Shown here: positions 22,934-34,817 of the stretch, piece after piece
Position numbering within the stretch: the stretch's first letter is position 1
How the letters are laid out: every line of letters starts with the position of its first letter
NCBI RefSeq assembly: GCF_950295315.1
Contig: NW_026647264.1
Location: 140,134 to 204,133 of the forward strand
Origin: Erinaceus europaeus
Taxonomy: Eukaryota > Chordata > Mammalia > Eulipotyphla > Erinaceidae
Direction of reading: 5' to 3'
DNA: 64,000 nt
Made by a program: the position numbers and the translations under genes
The notes under the pieces: model-generated
Databases searched by the model: none
The model's input: only the letters and a program-made list of their open reading frames with translations
Told to the model about the DNA's origin: nothing

Positions 22934-23589
22934 TGATTTTTTTTTTTTTAACCTTTCTAAGATGCTTTCTGGGTAAACTTTTGAGTACTTCCCTCCAGTT
23001 TACTGAATCTTTAAGACTATGTCCCAAATGCAGGTTTCATTTGTTTTATCATCTGCTTTCCTTGGTGTTTTGAAACTTAGGTCTGTATGCCTATCCCTAG
23101 TGAGAGTCAATCTCTACCTCTGTCCCTCCCTCCTGACTCATCGCCTCCTCCACCGGTCTTTGCCAAGTGCTGTGCCCTGTGTTCTGCACCCAGATCCTGG
23201 GTCCCCTGGTGCAGAGTCAGGTGGCAGCTTAGTGACAAGCTGCTGGGCCGTGGTGATGATAGGATTACTCCAGGGCCAGTCGGCAGAGCAGCAGGCAGCC
23301 TGCTCAGGCCCCTTCTGCAGGAGCTGCTTCCAGTTCCCCCAGGGCTCCTGCCTGAGACCAGCTCTAGTCTTGTGGGGGGCAGGAAGCTGCTGGCTTGTGC
23401 TTGGGTCAGTGCAGGCAGCTGTGGCAGAGGGGTCTCTGCTTTTTTTAGCCTCCTTTCCCAGGAGGATAATCCTTCCATCAGTCGCCATTTTCAGTGACTG
23501 CCCTCAGCCCCTTGAAATAATGTATTTTTTTGAGTCCCTGATCCCTTGGGATCTCTGTCTTGTTTTTGAACACAGTTAAGTTTAGTTGT

Positions 23590-23885
23590 GATTTTTTAAA
23601 TTTTTATGTATTTATTTTACCTTTTGTTGCCCTTGTTTTTTGTGGCTGTAATTATTATTGTTGTGGTTATTGATGTCATTGTTGTTAGATAGGACAGAGA
23701 GAAATGGAGAGGGGAGGGGAAGACAGAGAGGGGGAGAGAAAGATAAATACCTGCAGACCTGCTTCACCGCCTGTGAAGCGACTCCCCTGCAGGTGAGAAG
23801 CTGGCGGCTCGAACAGGGATCCTTATGCCGGTCCTTGCGCTTCACGCTACGTGCGCTTAACCTGCTGCACTACCACCTGACTTCC
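23590..23885 (-). repeat. SINE-A
   Basis: ccttttgttgcccttg ... ctgcttcaccgcctgtgaagcgactcccctgcaggtg ... cgcttaacctgctgcactaccacctgacttcc. Confidence 0.92.
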
Positions 23886-24448
23886 TAGTTGTAATTTTTT
23901 TTAAAAGAATAGTTTTACCAATCATTGCTATGTCTTTGGGACAGGGGAGACACTTAGAATGTGTCACATTCTCTTGTATGGAGGTCTCTGATTTCTCATC
24001 CCTGAGTGGAGGAGATGACAGAGCCTCTTTTACAGAGAAGCTGTGAGAGTCCAGCCAGGTCCAAAACATGCACAGCGTTTCTGATGTCGAATAGGCACTC
24101 CATCAATACCAGCCAGTCCACCCCTTTGACCTTGAGGTCCCTCCGGTCTTGGAGTCGGGGGCATGGGCTTTTAAGATGCTGAGGGATTTCCTTCCAACAG
24201 TCTCTGGTGGAGGACACCTGAGCAGGATGATGAAAAGACAGCCACAGCAGAGCTATGGGAAGACAGAGATGAAGGGTGAAGGGAGAGGCAGACTTAGCAC
24301 AGGAATCATGAAGTGAAGGGCTGCAGAGAGCACTGCCCACTCCAGCCCCACCTCCGGCACCTGCCCCACCACGCTCCTTGGTGGACCCTAGCAGCCTCTG
24401 GCAGGGCCCACCACCAGCCTGCCCTACTCTCCAAAGCACCCCAGTGTC

Positions 24449-24449
<1 letters not shown>

Positions 24450-24486
<37 letters not shown>
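24450..24486. repeat. Poly(A) run, 37 nt
   Basis: Uninterrupted A37 after single-copy-looking sequence; no AATAAA signal and no recognised retroposon body immediately upstream. Confidence 0.95.
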
Positions 24487-24489
<3 letters not shown>

Positions 24490-25334
24490 CAGAATCACTT
24501 AGGATGTATTTTCTTATCTTTCCTGAGGCAAAACATGTGAGGCTATGCATTAAGCTATCAGTATGCCCTTGAGTTTCCAGAGGCTGATAAAACTTAGCAA
24601 GATCAGGAAGGCTGTGTTTCCTGTCTGCAGTGCCAGGCAGGGATGAACATTGAGTAGATGAGAGTCTGAGTGCCTGGTGGTACTCAACCCAGGTGAGGCC
24701 TTTTTCTGCCAGCTTGCAGGGTGGGGGAGTGGCAGGGTCATTGGTTTTTCAGTGCCTTTCTTCATGGGGGAAAAAATCTAATCACAGCAGAGAGCAAGAC
24801 AGAGCATTTAAAACATCATTTTAAAATGCCACAGATATCTGGCTCTGAGGCTGCAGCAGAAGTTTGGGATTCTGGCCTGCAGCAAAAGTCACATTCTGAT
24901 GGAAGAACTTGACTTTTTTTCCTTCCTTGATGGAAACTCTTAATACCGCTCTATCCAAAGACTCTTATCTCCTTTCCTTTTGACGCTTCACTTCCATCAT
25001 CTCTGGCTATAATCGTAAGTTATTTCCTACAGGGAATCCACTTCTGGCAGAGTGCCCCAGGGGTTGTGCCAGGCTAGTGCTGTTTTATGCATTTCAATCA
25101 TTTGTAGTATTGTGAGCTTCAGCCCCTCAGCCCTGGAGGACTCTGCATCTAATCCAGTGCATGTGTTCACTGGGGCATCCAACACACTTGTTGAGCTTCT
25201 GCTATACGTCAGACAAAATGGGACTTCTCAAAGAAGAGGGACCACAGACAGCAAAGGAAATTCTGCCATGCCACAAACGGGGCAAAAGGTATGTGGTGTG
25301 CTGGGAAGCATAGGGATAATTACTGTCTTCTAAA

Positions 25335-25540
25335 TCAAATTTTTTTTTTTAATTTGATAAGGCAGAGAGAAATTGAGATGGGAAGGAGAGATAGAGATCA
25401 AAAGAGAGAGACTGCTTCACCACTCATGAAGTTTCCCCACCTACCCCCACCCCCCGCAATTGGGAATGTGGGACTTGAAGCTGGGTTCTTATGCATGGTA
25501 CTGTGTACGCTCAACCAGGTGCACCACCACCCAGTCCCCA
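25335..25540 (-). repeat. SINE-A fragment
   Basis: gataaggcagagagaaattgag ... actgcttcaccactcatgaagtttcccc ... caaccaggtgcaccaccacccagtcccc. Confidence 0.85.
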
Positions 25541-26085
25541 GTTGCTGTTTTTTGTGGGGGGCCTAGAAGGACTCGCTGCTAAGATGGCTGGCAAGCATTG
25601 CATGGAAGCACACCTGTGGCTTCCGGGACAGGAAGCTTTCTGCAGAGAGAGTGCTGTGCCTCCACAAGGCCTCAGGCAGGTGTGTGTTGGGGAGGTTTGC
25701 AGATGGGCCTAGGGAGCAGAGAACCAGGGCGAATCAGGCTCTGACCAGGAGGTGTGAGGCATGGTAGAAGTAGGTCACTGGGGACCACTGTAAGGACTCT
25801 GGTTTTCACTGAGTAGAATGGAGACCCTTGTAGGATCCTGAGGTAGGATCTAAATCCAACTCTCCACCCCACTCCTGTTTTAAATCCTATGGCTGCTGTG
25901 TTGCAATTAATTGTAGCTTATAATGCCAGAGTTAATGACATAATATTTCAATTTTCTTATTTAACATTATACATATATTTAAGTTCTTGACTGTTGTTAC
26001 TCTTAGAAGTTTTCATTCTTAAAACCTCATGCAGCTTGGGAAAATGGCTTAGTGGTTTTCTGAGTTTGTGATACACTGAGATCTA

Positions 26086-26220
26086 CACATCAGTGGGCAG
26101 AGCACAGGACTTGCCTGCCTACAACCCCAGATTCAGTATCTAGTACCACATATATCAGAGTAGAATTCTAGCCTCAATACCTCCTCTCTCTCTCTCTCTC
26201 TTTCTGCCTTATAAAATAAG
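26086..26220 (+). repeat. SINE-like remnant, type unclear
   Basis: cacatcagtgggcagagcacaggacttgcctgcctacaaccccagattcag ... CT tract ... ataaaataag; tRNA-like layout but not one of the four families. Confidence 0.5.
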
Positions 26221-26625
26221 CAGTTCAGGAGGTTGCACAGTGGATAAAGCATTGGATTCTCAAACATGAGGTCCCAAGTTCAGTCCCTGCCAGTGCATGT
26301 ACTGAGTGATATGATATCTGGTTCTCTTTCTCTCTCCCCCCTCATTAATAAATAAATACAGTATTTATAAATTTTATTTATTTATTTATTGGATAGACAC
26401 AACCATAAATTGAGAGGGAAGGGGGTGATAGAGAGGGAGAGAGATAGACACTTGCAGCACTGCTTCACCACTCATGAAGCTTTCCCCCTGCAGGTGGGGA
26501 CCAGGGACTTGAACCTGGGCCCTTGCACACTGTAACATATACACTCAACCAGGTGTGCCACCACCTAGCTCCATAAATACAGTATTTTTAAATAAGTAAA
26601 ATAAATCTTTAAAAAAACATATACA
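26221..26625 (+). repeat. SINE-B with nested SINE-A
   Basis: caggaggttgcacagtggataaagcattgg ... aggtcccaagttcagtccctgcc ... cattaataaataaatacagtattt. Its tail is split by a - strand SINE-A at 26366-26572; ataaatacagtattt is present on both sides. Confidence 0.88.
26366..26572 (-). repeat. SINE-A nested
   Basis: ttggatagacacaaccataaattgag ... gcttcaccactcatgaagctttccccctgcaggtgggg ... gccaccacctagctcc. Confidence 0.88.
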
Positions 26626-27086
26626 CTTTACTTTCCTGATTATAAAAGTAATATGGATCATAGATGATGGTTTACAAGGGGTAGTAAACCAAATACAATC
26701 CTCCCACAAAACCCACTATCTTACTATCCAGAAATAAGCACTATCAACAGTTTTTCATGTAAGTTTCTGATCTTTTTTCCCCATGTCTTCTCTTCTTTAT
26801 TTTGTTGAGCCTCTATTTTAAATTAGTATTGCAGCCTAAGTAGTTCTCACTGTAAGCAGTAAATCTCTATAAACATTGGATATTATCTTGTTTTAGAATA
26901 TCTACGTTGTTTTTACCTTTTCCTCTTATTAACAGCTACAGTATATATCTCTGTGTTTAGCTCTGTGCCTACATAGTTCCAGAATGGAGTCTTAAAAGGG
27001 AAAAGCAAGCACTTTTTTTTTACATACCTTTTCTAGTATACCCTTGGACTTTTGAATTATATTATTAGCTGGTATATATGTAGTTT

Positions 27087-28109
27087 TACATCAAATTTAA
27101 AAGTTTCTGTACAGCAAAAGAAACCACTACCCAAACAAAGGGAACTCTCACAGAGTGGGAGAAGATCTTTACATGCCATATATCAGACAAGAGGCTAATA
27201 ACCTAAATATATAAAGAGCTCACCAAACTCAGCAACAAGAAAACAAATGACCCCATCCAAAAAGGGAGGATATGAACAGAATATTCACCATAGAAAAGAT
27301 CCAGAAGGCCAACAAACATATGAAAAAATGCTCCAAGTTGTTGATTGTCTGAGAAATGCAAATAAAGACAGCAATGAGATATCACTTCACTCCTGTGAGA
27401 ATGGTGAGAATGTCATACACCAGAAAAGATAGCAGCAGCAAATGCTGGCGAGGTTGTATGGGCAAAGGAACCCTCCTGCTCTGCTGGTGGGAATGTAAAT
27501 TGGTCCAACCCCTGTCTGGAGAACTCTCACAGTGCTAGAAATGGACCTACCCTATGACCCTGCAATTCCTCTCCTGGGGATATATCCTAAGGAACCAAAC
27601 ATAACCATCCAAAAAGATTTCTGTATACGTTCACAGCAGCAAAATTTGTAATAGCCAAAACCTGGAAGCAACCTAGGTGTCCAATAACAGATGAGTGGTT
27701 GAGTAAGTTGTGGTATATATACACAATGGAATACTACTCAGCTATTAAAAATATAGAATTCATCTTTTTTACCCCATCTTGGATGGAGATTGAAGGAATC
27801 ATAAGTGAGGTCAGCCAGACAGAAAGGATGAATATGGGATGATCTCACTCATAGGCAGAAGTTGAAAAACAAGACCAGAAGGGAAAACACAAAGCAGAAC
27901 TTGGACTGGAGTTGGTGTATTGTATCAAAGTAAAAGACTCTGGGGTGGGGGTAGGGGGTTCATATCCTGGAACATGATGACAGAGGGGGGCCTAGTGGGG
28001 CTTGTATTATTATGTGGAAAACTAGGAATTGTTATGCATTTAGAAACTATTATATTTTACTGCTGACTGTAAACGATTAATCCCCCAATAAAAAAGAAAT
28101 TAAAAAAGC
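27087..28109 (+). mobile_element. L1 3' end, 5'-truncated, with target duplication
   Basis: Contains the C-terminal part of L1 ORF2 (region of ...[12 protein letters not shown] and the WWECKLVQ type stretch), then the 3' UTR with 'aaagtaaaagactctgggg', 'ggaaaac..ggaa..tgttatgcat' and 'cccccaataaa', then an A-rich tail. Flanked by atatatgtagttt at 27074-27086 and 28110-28122 (13 bp perfect). It defines the short form of the hedgehog L1 3' UTR. The ORF2 portion has stops and is dead. Confidence 0.92.
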
Positions 28110-28547
28110 ATATATGTAGTTTAAAAAATAAATTTGAAACTATAGCTAGAGTTATTTTCAGATAACCCTAGCACTCTGCTAATAGCTGTTGCTTTTATAC
28201 AAAAAGATACCTTGAGTGATAATGTAGTTGATCAGAATCTCAAAATTCTATAGATTTTTTCCCCATTCCCTGCCAACACATTTTAAAAGTTGCCACAAGG
28301 AAGAGTCAGCAAAGGAAGCAACTAGGAGATTCAGTGCTTAGGATATGAATGATCCTAGGGTCTACTGCCTCATTTATGTGTAGGATATAAATTACTAGAC
28401 CAACAAACTTGCAAAAAATGGTAACCAAGTTGTCTCCTAACTCTGTGAGAACTGTGGTGGTTGTGGGTAGTGGGGGTGGCACAGGACCTTAGTGGAGGGT
28501 GTGATGGGTAGCACACATCATGAGTGGGTGTGAAATTATCCCCATAG

Positions 28548-28752
28548 TGGCCCAGGAGGTGGCACAATGGATAAAGATTTAGACTGTCACGCACAAGATC
28601 CCAAGTTCGATCCACATCATTAGATGTGCTAGAGTGATGCTCTGGTTCTATTTATCTCTCCATTTCTCTCTCTCTCTCCCTCTCCCTCTCCCTCTCCCTC
28701 TCCCTCTCCCTCTCTCTCCCTCTCCCTCTCTTTCTCTCCCTCTCTCTCTCTC
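28548..28752 (+). repeat. SINE-B with CT-rich tail
   Basis: tggcccaggaggtggcacaatggataaagatttagactgtc ... ccaagttcgatcc ... agatgtgctagagtgatgctctggttc; the tail carries the solo LTR. Confidence 0.86.
28661..28752. repeat. (CCCTCT)n/(CT)n tract
   Basis: CT-rich tail of the SINE-B at 28548, with CCCTCT units; interrupted by the solo LTR and resuming at 29149-29200. Confidence 0.92.
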
Positions 28753-29148
28753 TGCCGGACTAGCTTCACGAGCAGGAGACAGACAACCAGGGACTCATGG
28801 CTGGGTGGTATGCATTTCAGTCTTTTATTCATGCGGAATGCAGCACAATCTAAGCCATCTAAACTAAACTAAAACTATAATCACAATCCTGCCCTTATAT
28901 ATATACTTGCCAAGTAGGGTGTAAACAGGATGTGATGTAGAAAGGGTGGAGCAAAAAGTGACTGGTGCAAATCAGGGTGTATTATGAGAGGGGGCGGAGC
29001 AAAAACACATCATGAACCAATGGGGATTAAACCAATGCCCTGCAGGCAGGGTAGTGCTTAGTTAACAGTGGTTATGTAAATAGAATACAGTGTTAGGCAA
29101 GGGGGATTAAACCAATGAAACAGAAGGGGTCTTAAAAGCATACCAACA
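28753..29148 (-). repeat. Solo LTR of the same family
   Basis: A 396-bp LTR on the - strand; on the + strand it begins TGCCGGACTAGC and ends CATACCAACA, the complement of the 19041 LTR ends. The AATAAA signal is complementary to 28824-28829 and a TATA-like tract lies near 28892-28903. It interrupts the CT-rich tail of a SINE-B copy and is flanked by TCTCTC on both sides, consistent with a 4-6 bp target duplication but not provable inside a simple repeat. About 100 bp shorter than the other copy, so a different subtype or deleted. Confidence 0.88.
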
Positions 29149-29232
29149 TCTCTCTCCCTCTCTCCCTCTCTCTCTCTCTTTCTCTCTCTCTCCCTCTCTC
29201 TCTTTTTTTTCTCCCAGCAATCAATAAATCTT

Positions 29233-29770
29233 TGGGCAGTGGCCCACTTGGTTGAGCATATGTGTTACCAAGCACAAGGATCAGTCCAAGCACAGTCCCT
29301 ACCTGCAGGGAGAAAGCTTCACAAGTAGTAAAGCAGTGCTACAGATGTCTTTTTTTCCCTTTTTTTCTTTCTTTCTTTTTTTTTTTCTGTCTCCAAGGTT
29401 ATTGCTGGGGCTTGGTGCATGCACTATGATTCCACTGCTCCTGGAGGCTATTTTTTCCCTTTTGTTGCCTTGTTGCTTATCATTGTTGTTGTTATTGCTG
29501 CCATTGTTGCTGGATAATACAGAGAGAAATGGAGAGAGGAGGGGAAGACAGAGAGGGGGAGAGAAAGATAGACACCTGCAGACCTGCTTCACCGCTTATG
29601 AAGCAACCCACCTGCAGGTGGGGAGCCAGGGTCTCGAACTGGGATCCTTATGCTGGTCCTTGTGTTTTGCACCATGTGTGCTTAACCCAGATGTCTTTTT
29701 TTCTTTCTTCCACACTATTTTCCCTTTCCCTCTCAATTTCTGTCTCTATAAAAATAAATTTTATTTTTTA
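29233..29770 (+). repeat. SINE-A split by a nested SINE-A
   Basis: Head gggcagtggcccacttggttgagcatatg to acagatgtcttttttt (29341-29355); resumes after the insertion with cagatgtcttttttt and ends aaaataaattttattttttaaag. Confidence 0.85.
29357..29690 (-). repeat. SINE-A nested
   Basis: tgtctccaaggttattgctggggcttgg ... gcttcaccgcttatgaagcaacccacctgcaggtgggg ... catgtgtgcttaaccc. Confidence 0.9.
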
Positions 29771-29771
29771 A

Positions 29772-29997
29772 AGCTTTTTTATTTTTTTATTTGTTATTGG
29801 ATAGAGACAGAGAGAAATTGAGAGAGAAAGGGGAGACAGAGAGGAAGAGAGACAGAGAGACACCTGCAGACCTACTTCACCACTTGTGAAGCGATTCCCC
29901 AGCAGGTGGGGAGCCGGGGGCTCGAACCGGGATCCTAATCAGTCTTTGCGCTTTGCGCCACGTGTGTTTAACCCACTGTGCTACCGCCCGACTTCCA
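29772..29997 (-). repeat. SINE-A
   Basis: ttattggatagagacagagagaaattgagag ... cccagcaggtggggagccgggggctcgaaccgggatcc ... ctaccgcccgacttcc; aaaataaatttta on both sides. Confidence 0.92.
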
Positions 29998-30107
29998 AAA
30001 ATAAATTTTAAAAGAAATTATACCCCCATAGTCAAATACTGTAAAATTGTGTCAAATTACTAATCAAGAAAATTGAAAAATGAAAATTTAGACTACCTGT
30101 GGTTTAT

Positions 30108-30322
30108 TTTTTTTTACTTTTATTTATTTATTATTAGATAAAGACAGAGAGAAATTGATAGGAAAGGAGGAGATAAAGAGGAAAAGAGACAGAGAGACAC
30201 CTGCAGCCCTGCTTTACCACTCATGAAACTTCCCCCCTGCAGGTGGGGACCAGGGTCTTGAACCTGGATCCTTGCGCACTGTAATGTGAACACTTAACCA
30301 GGTGCACCACCACCTGGCCTTG
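30108..30322 (-). repeat. SINE-A
   Basis: attagataaagacagagagaaattgatag ... aaacttcccccctgcaggtggggaccagggtcttgaacc ... caccaccacctggcc. Confidence 0.9.
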
Positions 30323-30329
30323 ACTAGTT

Positions 30330-30505
30330 GTGGCTTATTGCTGTAGGGAGGCAGAAGGAGTGACAGGATGTGGGGGACCCAATGCACAATGATGGAGGAA
30401 AACTTAGTGGGGTGACAGGAATAGGACACTGACAGCTCTCACAGAGAAATAAGCTGTACTCGGGTGACAACTGTAATTTTCCCCCAATAAAGTGATTTAG
30501 AGAAG
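30330..30505 (+). repeat. Possible L1 3' UTR-like fragment
   Basis: aggaggaaaacttagtggggtgacag and gtgacaactgtaattttcccccaataaag recall an L1 3' UTR end but are too diverged to be sure. Confidence 0.4.
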
Positions 30506-30834
30506 AAATAAGATCATCATGAACTGTGAAAGATATAAGTATGATTTAAAACTAGTCAATTAAAATAGCTAAGGGCAGGACTACAAACCAAATGAAATAG
30601 GCACTATGAGAAAAGAATGAACAAATCTGAAAAAGAAATGAATGAGCAGTTTCTATTTCTGAAAATGAAAAATGTGATTAATGGGTTCAGAAACTCAAGT
30701 GAATGCTACAGTATGTCCTCACCTAACATCTTTGATAGGTTCTTGGGAACTGAGATTTTAAGCTAAAGGGTATCTAATGAAATCAGGTCCTCAGATATTG
30801 GCTGTCATTCCATTTAGTGATGCCTGGGATTTTT

Positions 30835-31100
30835 TTTTTTCTCTTTTTATTTATCTATTTCCTTTTTGTTGCCCTTGTTGTTTTTATTGTTGTTGATGTT
30901 GTCGTTGTTGGATAGGACAGAGAGAAATGGAGAGAGGAGGGGAAGACAGAGGGAGGAGAGAAAGATAGACACCTGCAGACCTGCTTCACCGCCTGTGAAG
31001 TGACTCCTCTGCAGGTGGGGAGCCAGGGGCTCAAACCGGGATCCTTACACTGGTCCTTGCACCACATGCACCCAACCTACTGCACCACCGCCTGACTCCC
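30835..31100 (-). repeat. SINE-A
   Basis: cctttttgttgcccttgttg ... ctgcttcaccgcctgtgaagtgactcctctgcaggtggggagccaggggctcaaaccgggatcc ... accgcctgactccc. Confidence 0.92.
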
Positions 31101-31214
31101 GATGCCTGGGATTTTTGTTTTCTTTTCTCATCAATGTTAGGATGAAACAATGTGTTATTCTAGGACTTACTATGCTTCAAGAATTTCTTAGAGCCAAAAA
31201 TTTTCAATTGTAGA

Positions 31215-31430
31215 GATAGCTTACTAGGTGTGTGCCCTGCCATGTGCACAGCCCGGGTTCAAACCCAAGTGCCACACAGAAGGTGTCATGGCACCAAAGA
31301 ATCTCCAGTGTTATGGCCTCTCTCTCTCTCTATCTCTATCTCTCTATCTCCCCCTCCTCTCTCTCCATCCCTCCCTTTTTCCCTCCCTGTCTCTTTGAGT
31401 GAAAAAGCAGCCCAGGAGTTGTAAAATGAT
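31215..31430 (+). repeat. Old SINE
   Basis: agcttactaggtgtgtgccctgccatgtgcacagcccgggttcaaaccc ... CT tract ... cagcccaggagttgt. Confidence 0.6.
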
Positions 31431-31514
31431 TAATATGAAATGTATGCCACACAATGGAAAAAAATAACAACTTGTCGTTTCCCTTAGCAGTCATAGACAT
31501 TTCTTTATCAAAAT

Positions 31515-31738
31515 TTTTTTTTTCCTTTACCACCAGGGTTATTACTGGGGCTCGATGCCTACACAGTTCCACCATTCCCAGCAGCCATTTTTCCCCTTTC
31601 TTTTTGATAAAGATTGTACAACATAGAGAGATAGAGAAGGAGAGAGAGCTAGAGAGGGAGGGAGAGAGAGAGAGACCTGCTCACTGTTCCACTTCCCCTC
31701 CCACATAGTACCATCAGCTCTTTACCAGCGCCTGGCCC
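31515..31738 (-). repeat. SINE-A, diverged
   Basis: taccaccagggttattactggggctcgatgcc ... ccaccattcccagcagccatttttccc ... gcgcctggcccct. Confidence 0.82.
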
Positions 31739-32319
31739 CTCTAGTTGTCTTTATTTTTGATCCCTGGTTGGCACTCTCAAAAGCCTGGAGCACCTGGCGC
31801 CTGATTCCCACTGTACAGAGAGTCACGAATGTGACGCTGCTCTCTGCCTAATTAGCTGCCTGCCTTTCTTCAGCCCTCAGCTTATGGCAGCAATCAGTTT
31901 CCAGTCTCCCCACCCCATTTCCATTCCCTCTGTGAATGGCTGTGCTCTTTAGACACTTTGCCGGGTGGCAAATTAAACTCTTGATGACAGGTGTTCAAGA
32001 TGTAAGGACATAGAGAAAGGAAGTAAATGGTCCACAGCAGACGGTTAGGTAACGCATCAGGCCCAGATAAAGCAGTTTGCAGGAGTCGGTAGAGAGTGGC
32101 AGGCAGCTGCAGCCCATGAAGCCAGAGAGGAAGAAAAGAGAACACCAAGACACAAGTGAAAGGGGTTTTCAAGGAAACAGAGGCTGGGGACAGCAAAGGC
32201 AGTGGTCTGAGTCCGACTTAGGTTTTTACTCCCTTTCAAAGCCCCAGGTGGCCCAGGGCTTTCTGGTACAGTGGTTTACTCTTTATTCTGAAGGAAGAGA
32301 GCTTGTGGAGGGGCTGGAG

Positions 32320-32363
<44 letters not shown>

Positions 32364-32477
32364 CACCAGTACACCACTCCACCATTCATGGAGCTCTTGT
32401 GTGGTTCTGGGGATCAACCCCAGGACCCTGTGCATGGTAAAGCCTGTGTTTACTCACTGAACTATCTCCCAGACCCT
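32320..32477 (-). repeat. Old SINE with (AG)n
   Basis: caccactccaccattcatggagctc ... ggatcaaccccaggaccctgtgcatgg ... actgaactatctccc. Confidence 0.7.
32325..32361. repeat. (AG)n microsatellite in SINE
   Basis: AG dinucleotide run inside the - strand SINE at 32320-32477. Confidence 0.95.
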
Positions 32478-32799
32478 CGTATATTTTTTAATTAAAATTT
32501 TTGTTTAGACCTTCCAAGTCATTGTCATCGATTTTTGTCTGAAAGAAGCATACAGGGAAGCTTTTTAATTATGTTTGTACTTATTGCTTTGTTCCCAACT
32601 ATTCTGGTTTCTTCTCAGGAGCAATTTAATTCAAAGGTTGCATTTCCATTTTCTGTCTTCTGTAGTCATCATCTTCTACTTAAGCCATTTTCAACTCCCT
32701 TAATTTTTCCACTCAGAAAAGGTCCTAACACTGTTCTCTCACATCACTGATTTCTTCCCTTTTCCTCTCACTTGGGTGGTTTTCTCTGCTTTGTTATTA

Positions 32800-32801
<2 letters not shown>

Positions 32802-32856
<55 letters not shown>
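32802..32856. repeat. (GT)n microsatellite
   Basis: About 27 uninterrupted GT units. Confidence 0.98.
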
Positions 32857-33359
32857 TCCATCCTAAATAGAAGAGAGTATTTTAATAGGACAGTCTAATG
32901 AGCCACACAAAACAGGCATCTACTACCTAGTCCAAAAAAAAAAAAAAAGGAGACCATTGCAACACTTAGTTTCACTTGTGTTTGAATGTGACACTGTGTG
33001 GATTTTCCTGTGTGTTGCCTGTTTTGTGCTTGGTAGCTGTCATCACTCAGGCAGTGCTGTCCATATTCTACTCTGGTAAATACACCTCTGTCCCTGTTCT
33101 ACCAGTGATCATTTCTCACAGCTTGTTCTTTTGCTGTCATGAATAATTCTGCTCTAGACATCTCATATCTCCTGAAGCCCATGGTTCTGTTACAGAACCT
33201 TTTCCTAAGAGGAAGAATGATAAACCCTGGGCTGAGCCCATGGTTAGCTCTTGTAGGGGATTCCCACTCACTGGCCAGAGCAGTTGACACGGTGTTTCCA
33301 TGAGCCAGTCGTCAGCTGCCTTGTCAGTTTTGCTCTTTCCTGACTCCTGGGTAAGTTTT

Positions 33360-33495
33360 TTTAAATATATATTTATTATTTATTTTGATTTGATAGGACA
33401 GAGAGTAAAAGAGGGAGGGAGGGGAAGCAGAGGAGAGGGAAAGAGAGACACCTGCAGCATTCTCCCTGCCTGTCAGCTGACTGGAGACTTAAACC
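33360..33495 (-). repeat. SINE-A fragment
   Basis: ttgataggacagagagtaaaagagg ... gagagacacctgcagcattctccctgcctg. Confidence 0.7.
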
Positions 33496-34124
33496 CTGAG
33501 TAAGTTTTAATACTGCCCTTTCCTCTTCGGTTTCCTGTCAGTCCTTCCTCCTGTCAGCTACTTTCCTCATTTCACCTATTTTCTTCTTTTGGCTCCTCAT
33601 TTCACAGAGGACCAGGCTCCTTTAATCTTTCCATGACACTAAGCAAATTTCCAGTATTGTCTGAAGCCTGACATGCCACATTGACCCACACCCAACATGG
33701 TGCTGTTTTTTCCTCCAGCAGAGCCTCTAGCACGATACGTGTGTTCCCTGCTTCCTCAGTAGATATTCCTATGTCCCCCCTCCACTGCTCACTCTTGCCC
33801 TTAGCTCTTCAGAAACTGAATTCTACAGAGAAAACACACACACCTCTCACAGCCTTACCTTGGTCTGTGGTTTTACGTGGGAGATCCTGGCCCTCTGGCT
33901 ATTAGAACCAGGGAGGACAAGGAAAATGCAGCCCTTGGTTGGTGGCTTTTCCTTGGCTTCCTTTGCCTCTCCCTGCCCTTGTAAGGTCTGGTCGGTGGCA
34001 AAAGAGACCTGATAGAAAAAAGTAAAGCCGTGAATATTATTAACTAGGGCTTTATTCAGGCACTCCCAGGCAAAGTGAGGGGGGCTGTGAAATCACGCTC
34101 AGGGTCAGGGGAGGGAGATTCTTT

Positions 34125-34398
34125 TTTTAAAAAAATATTTATTTATTTCCTTTTTGTTGTCCTTGGTGTTATTATTATTGCTGATGTCATCATTGTTGGA
34201 TAGGACAGAGAGAAGTGGAGAGAGGAGGAGAAGACAGAGAGGGGAAGAGAAAGATAGATACCTGCAGACCCACTTCACTGCCTGTGAAGCGACTCCCCTG
34301 CAGGTGGGGAGCCGGGGGCTTGAACCAGGATTCTCACACCGATCCTTGCGCTTTGTGCCACGTGTGCTTAACCTGCTGCGCTACCGCCTGACTCCCAG
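34125..34398 (-). repeat. SINE-A
   Basis: ttattgctgatgtcatcattgttggataggacag ... gcctgtgaagcgactcccctgcaggtggggagccgggggcttg ... ctaccgcctgactccc. Confidence 0.92.
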
Positions 34399-34542
34399 GA
34401 GAGAGAGATTATTATAGGAGAATAAGGAAGTTAGGTGAGAGTTCAGTGGGGATTTTCCATAATGGGTCTGCGGTTTTACAAAACTGCTAGCCTCCAGTAC
34501 ACATTCCAGATATGGGCTGGTTTTACCAGGTTCCACATTCTT

Positions 34543-34817
34543 TTCTTTTTTTTATATTTATTTATTCCCTTTTTGTTGCCCTTGTTTTATTGTTGTAGTT
34601 ATTATTGTTGTTACTGATGTCGCTGTTGTTGCATAGGACAGAAAGAAATAGAGAGAGGAGGGGAAGACAGAGGGGGGGAGAGAAAGATAGGCACCTGCAG
34701 ACCTGCTTCACCGCTTGTGAAGTGACTCCCTTGCAGGTGGGTAACCGGGACCCTTACCCTGGTCCTTGCACTTGGTGCCATGTGCGCTTAACCCGCTGAG
34801 CTACTGCCCGACTTCCA
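34543..34817 (-). repeat. SINE-A with target duplication
   Basis: Complete - strand body flanked by aggttccacattctt at 34528-34542 and 34818-34832. Confidence 0.95.

Noticed and set aside
28661..28752. Telomere-like CCCTCT hexamers
   Set aside because: CCCTCT is not the vertebrate telomere complement (CCCTAA); it is a SINE CT tract.
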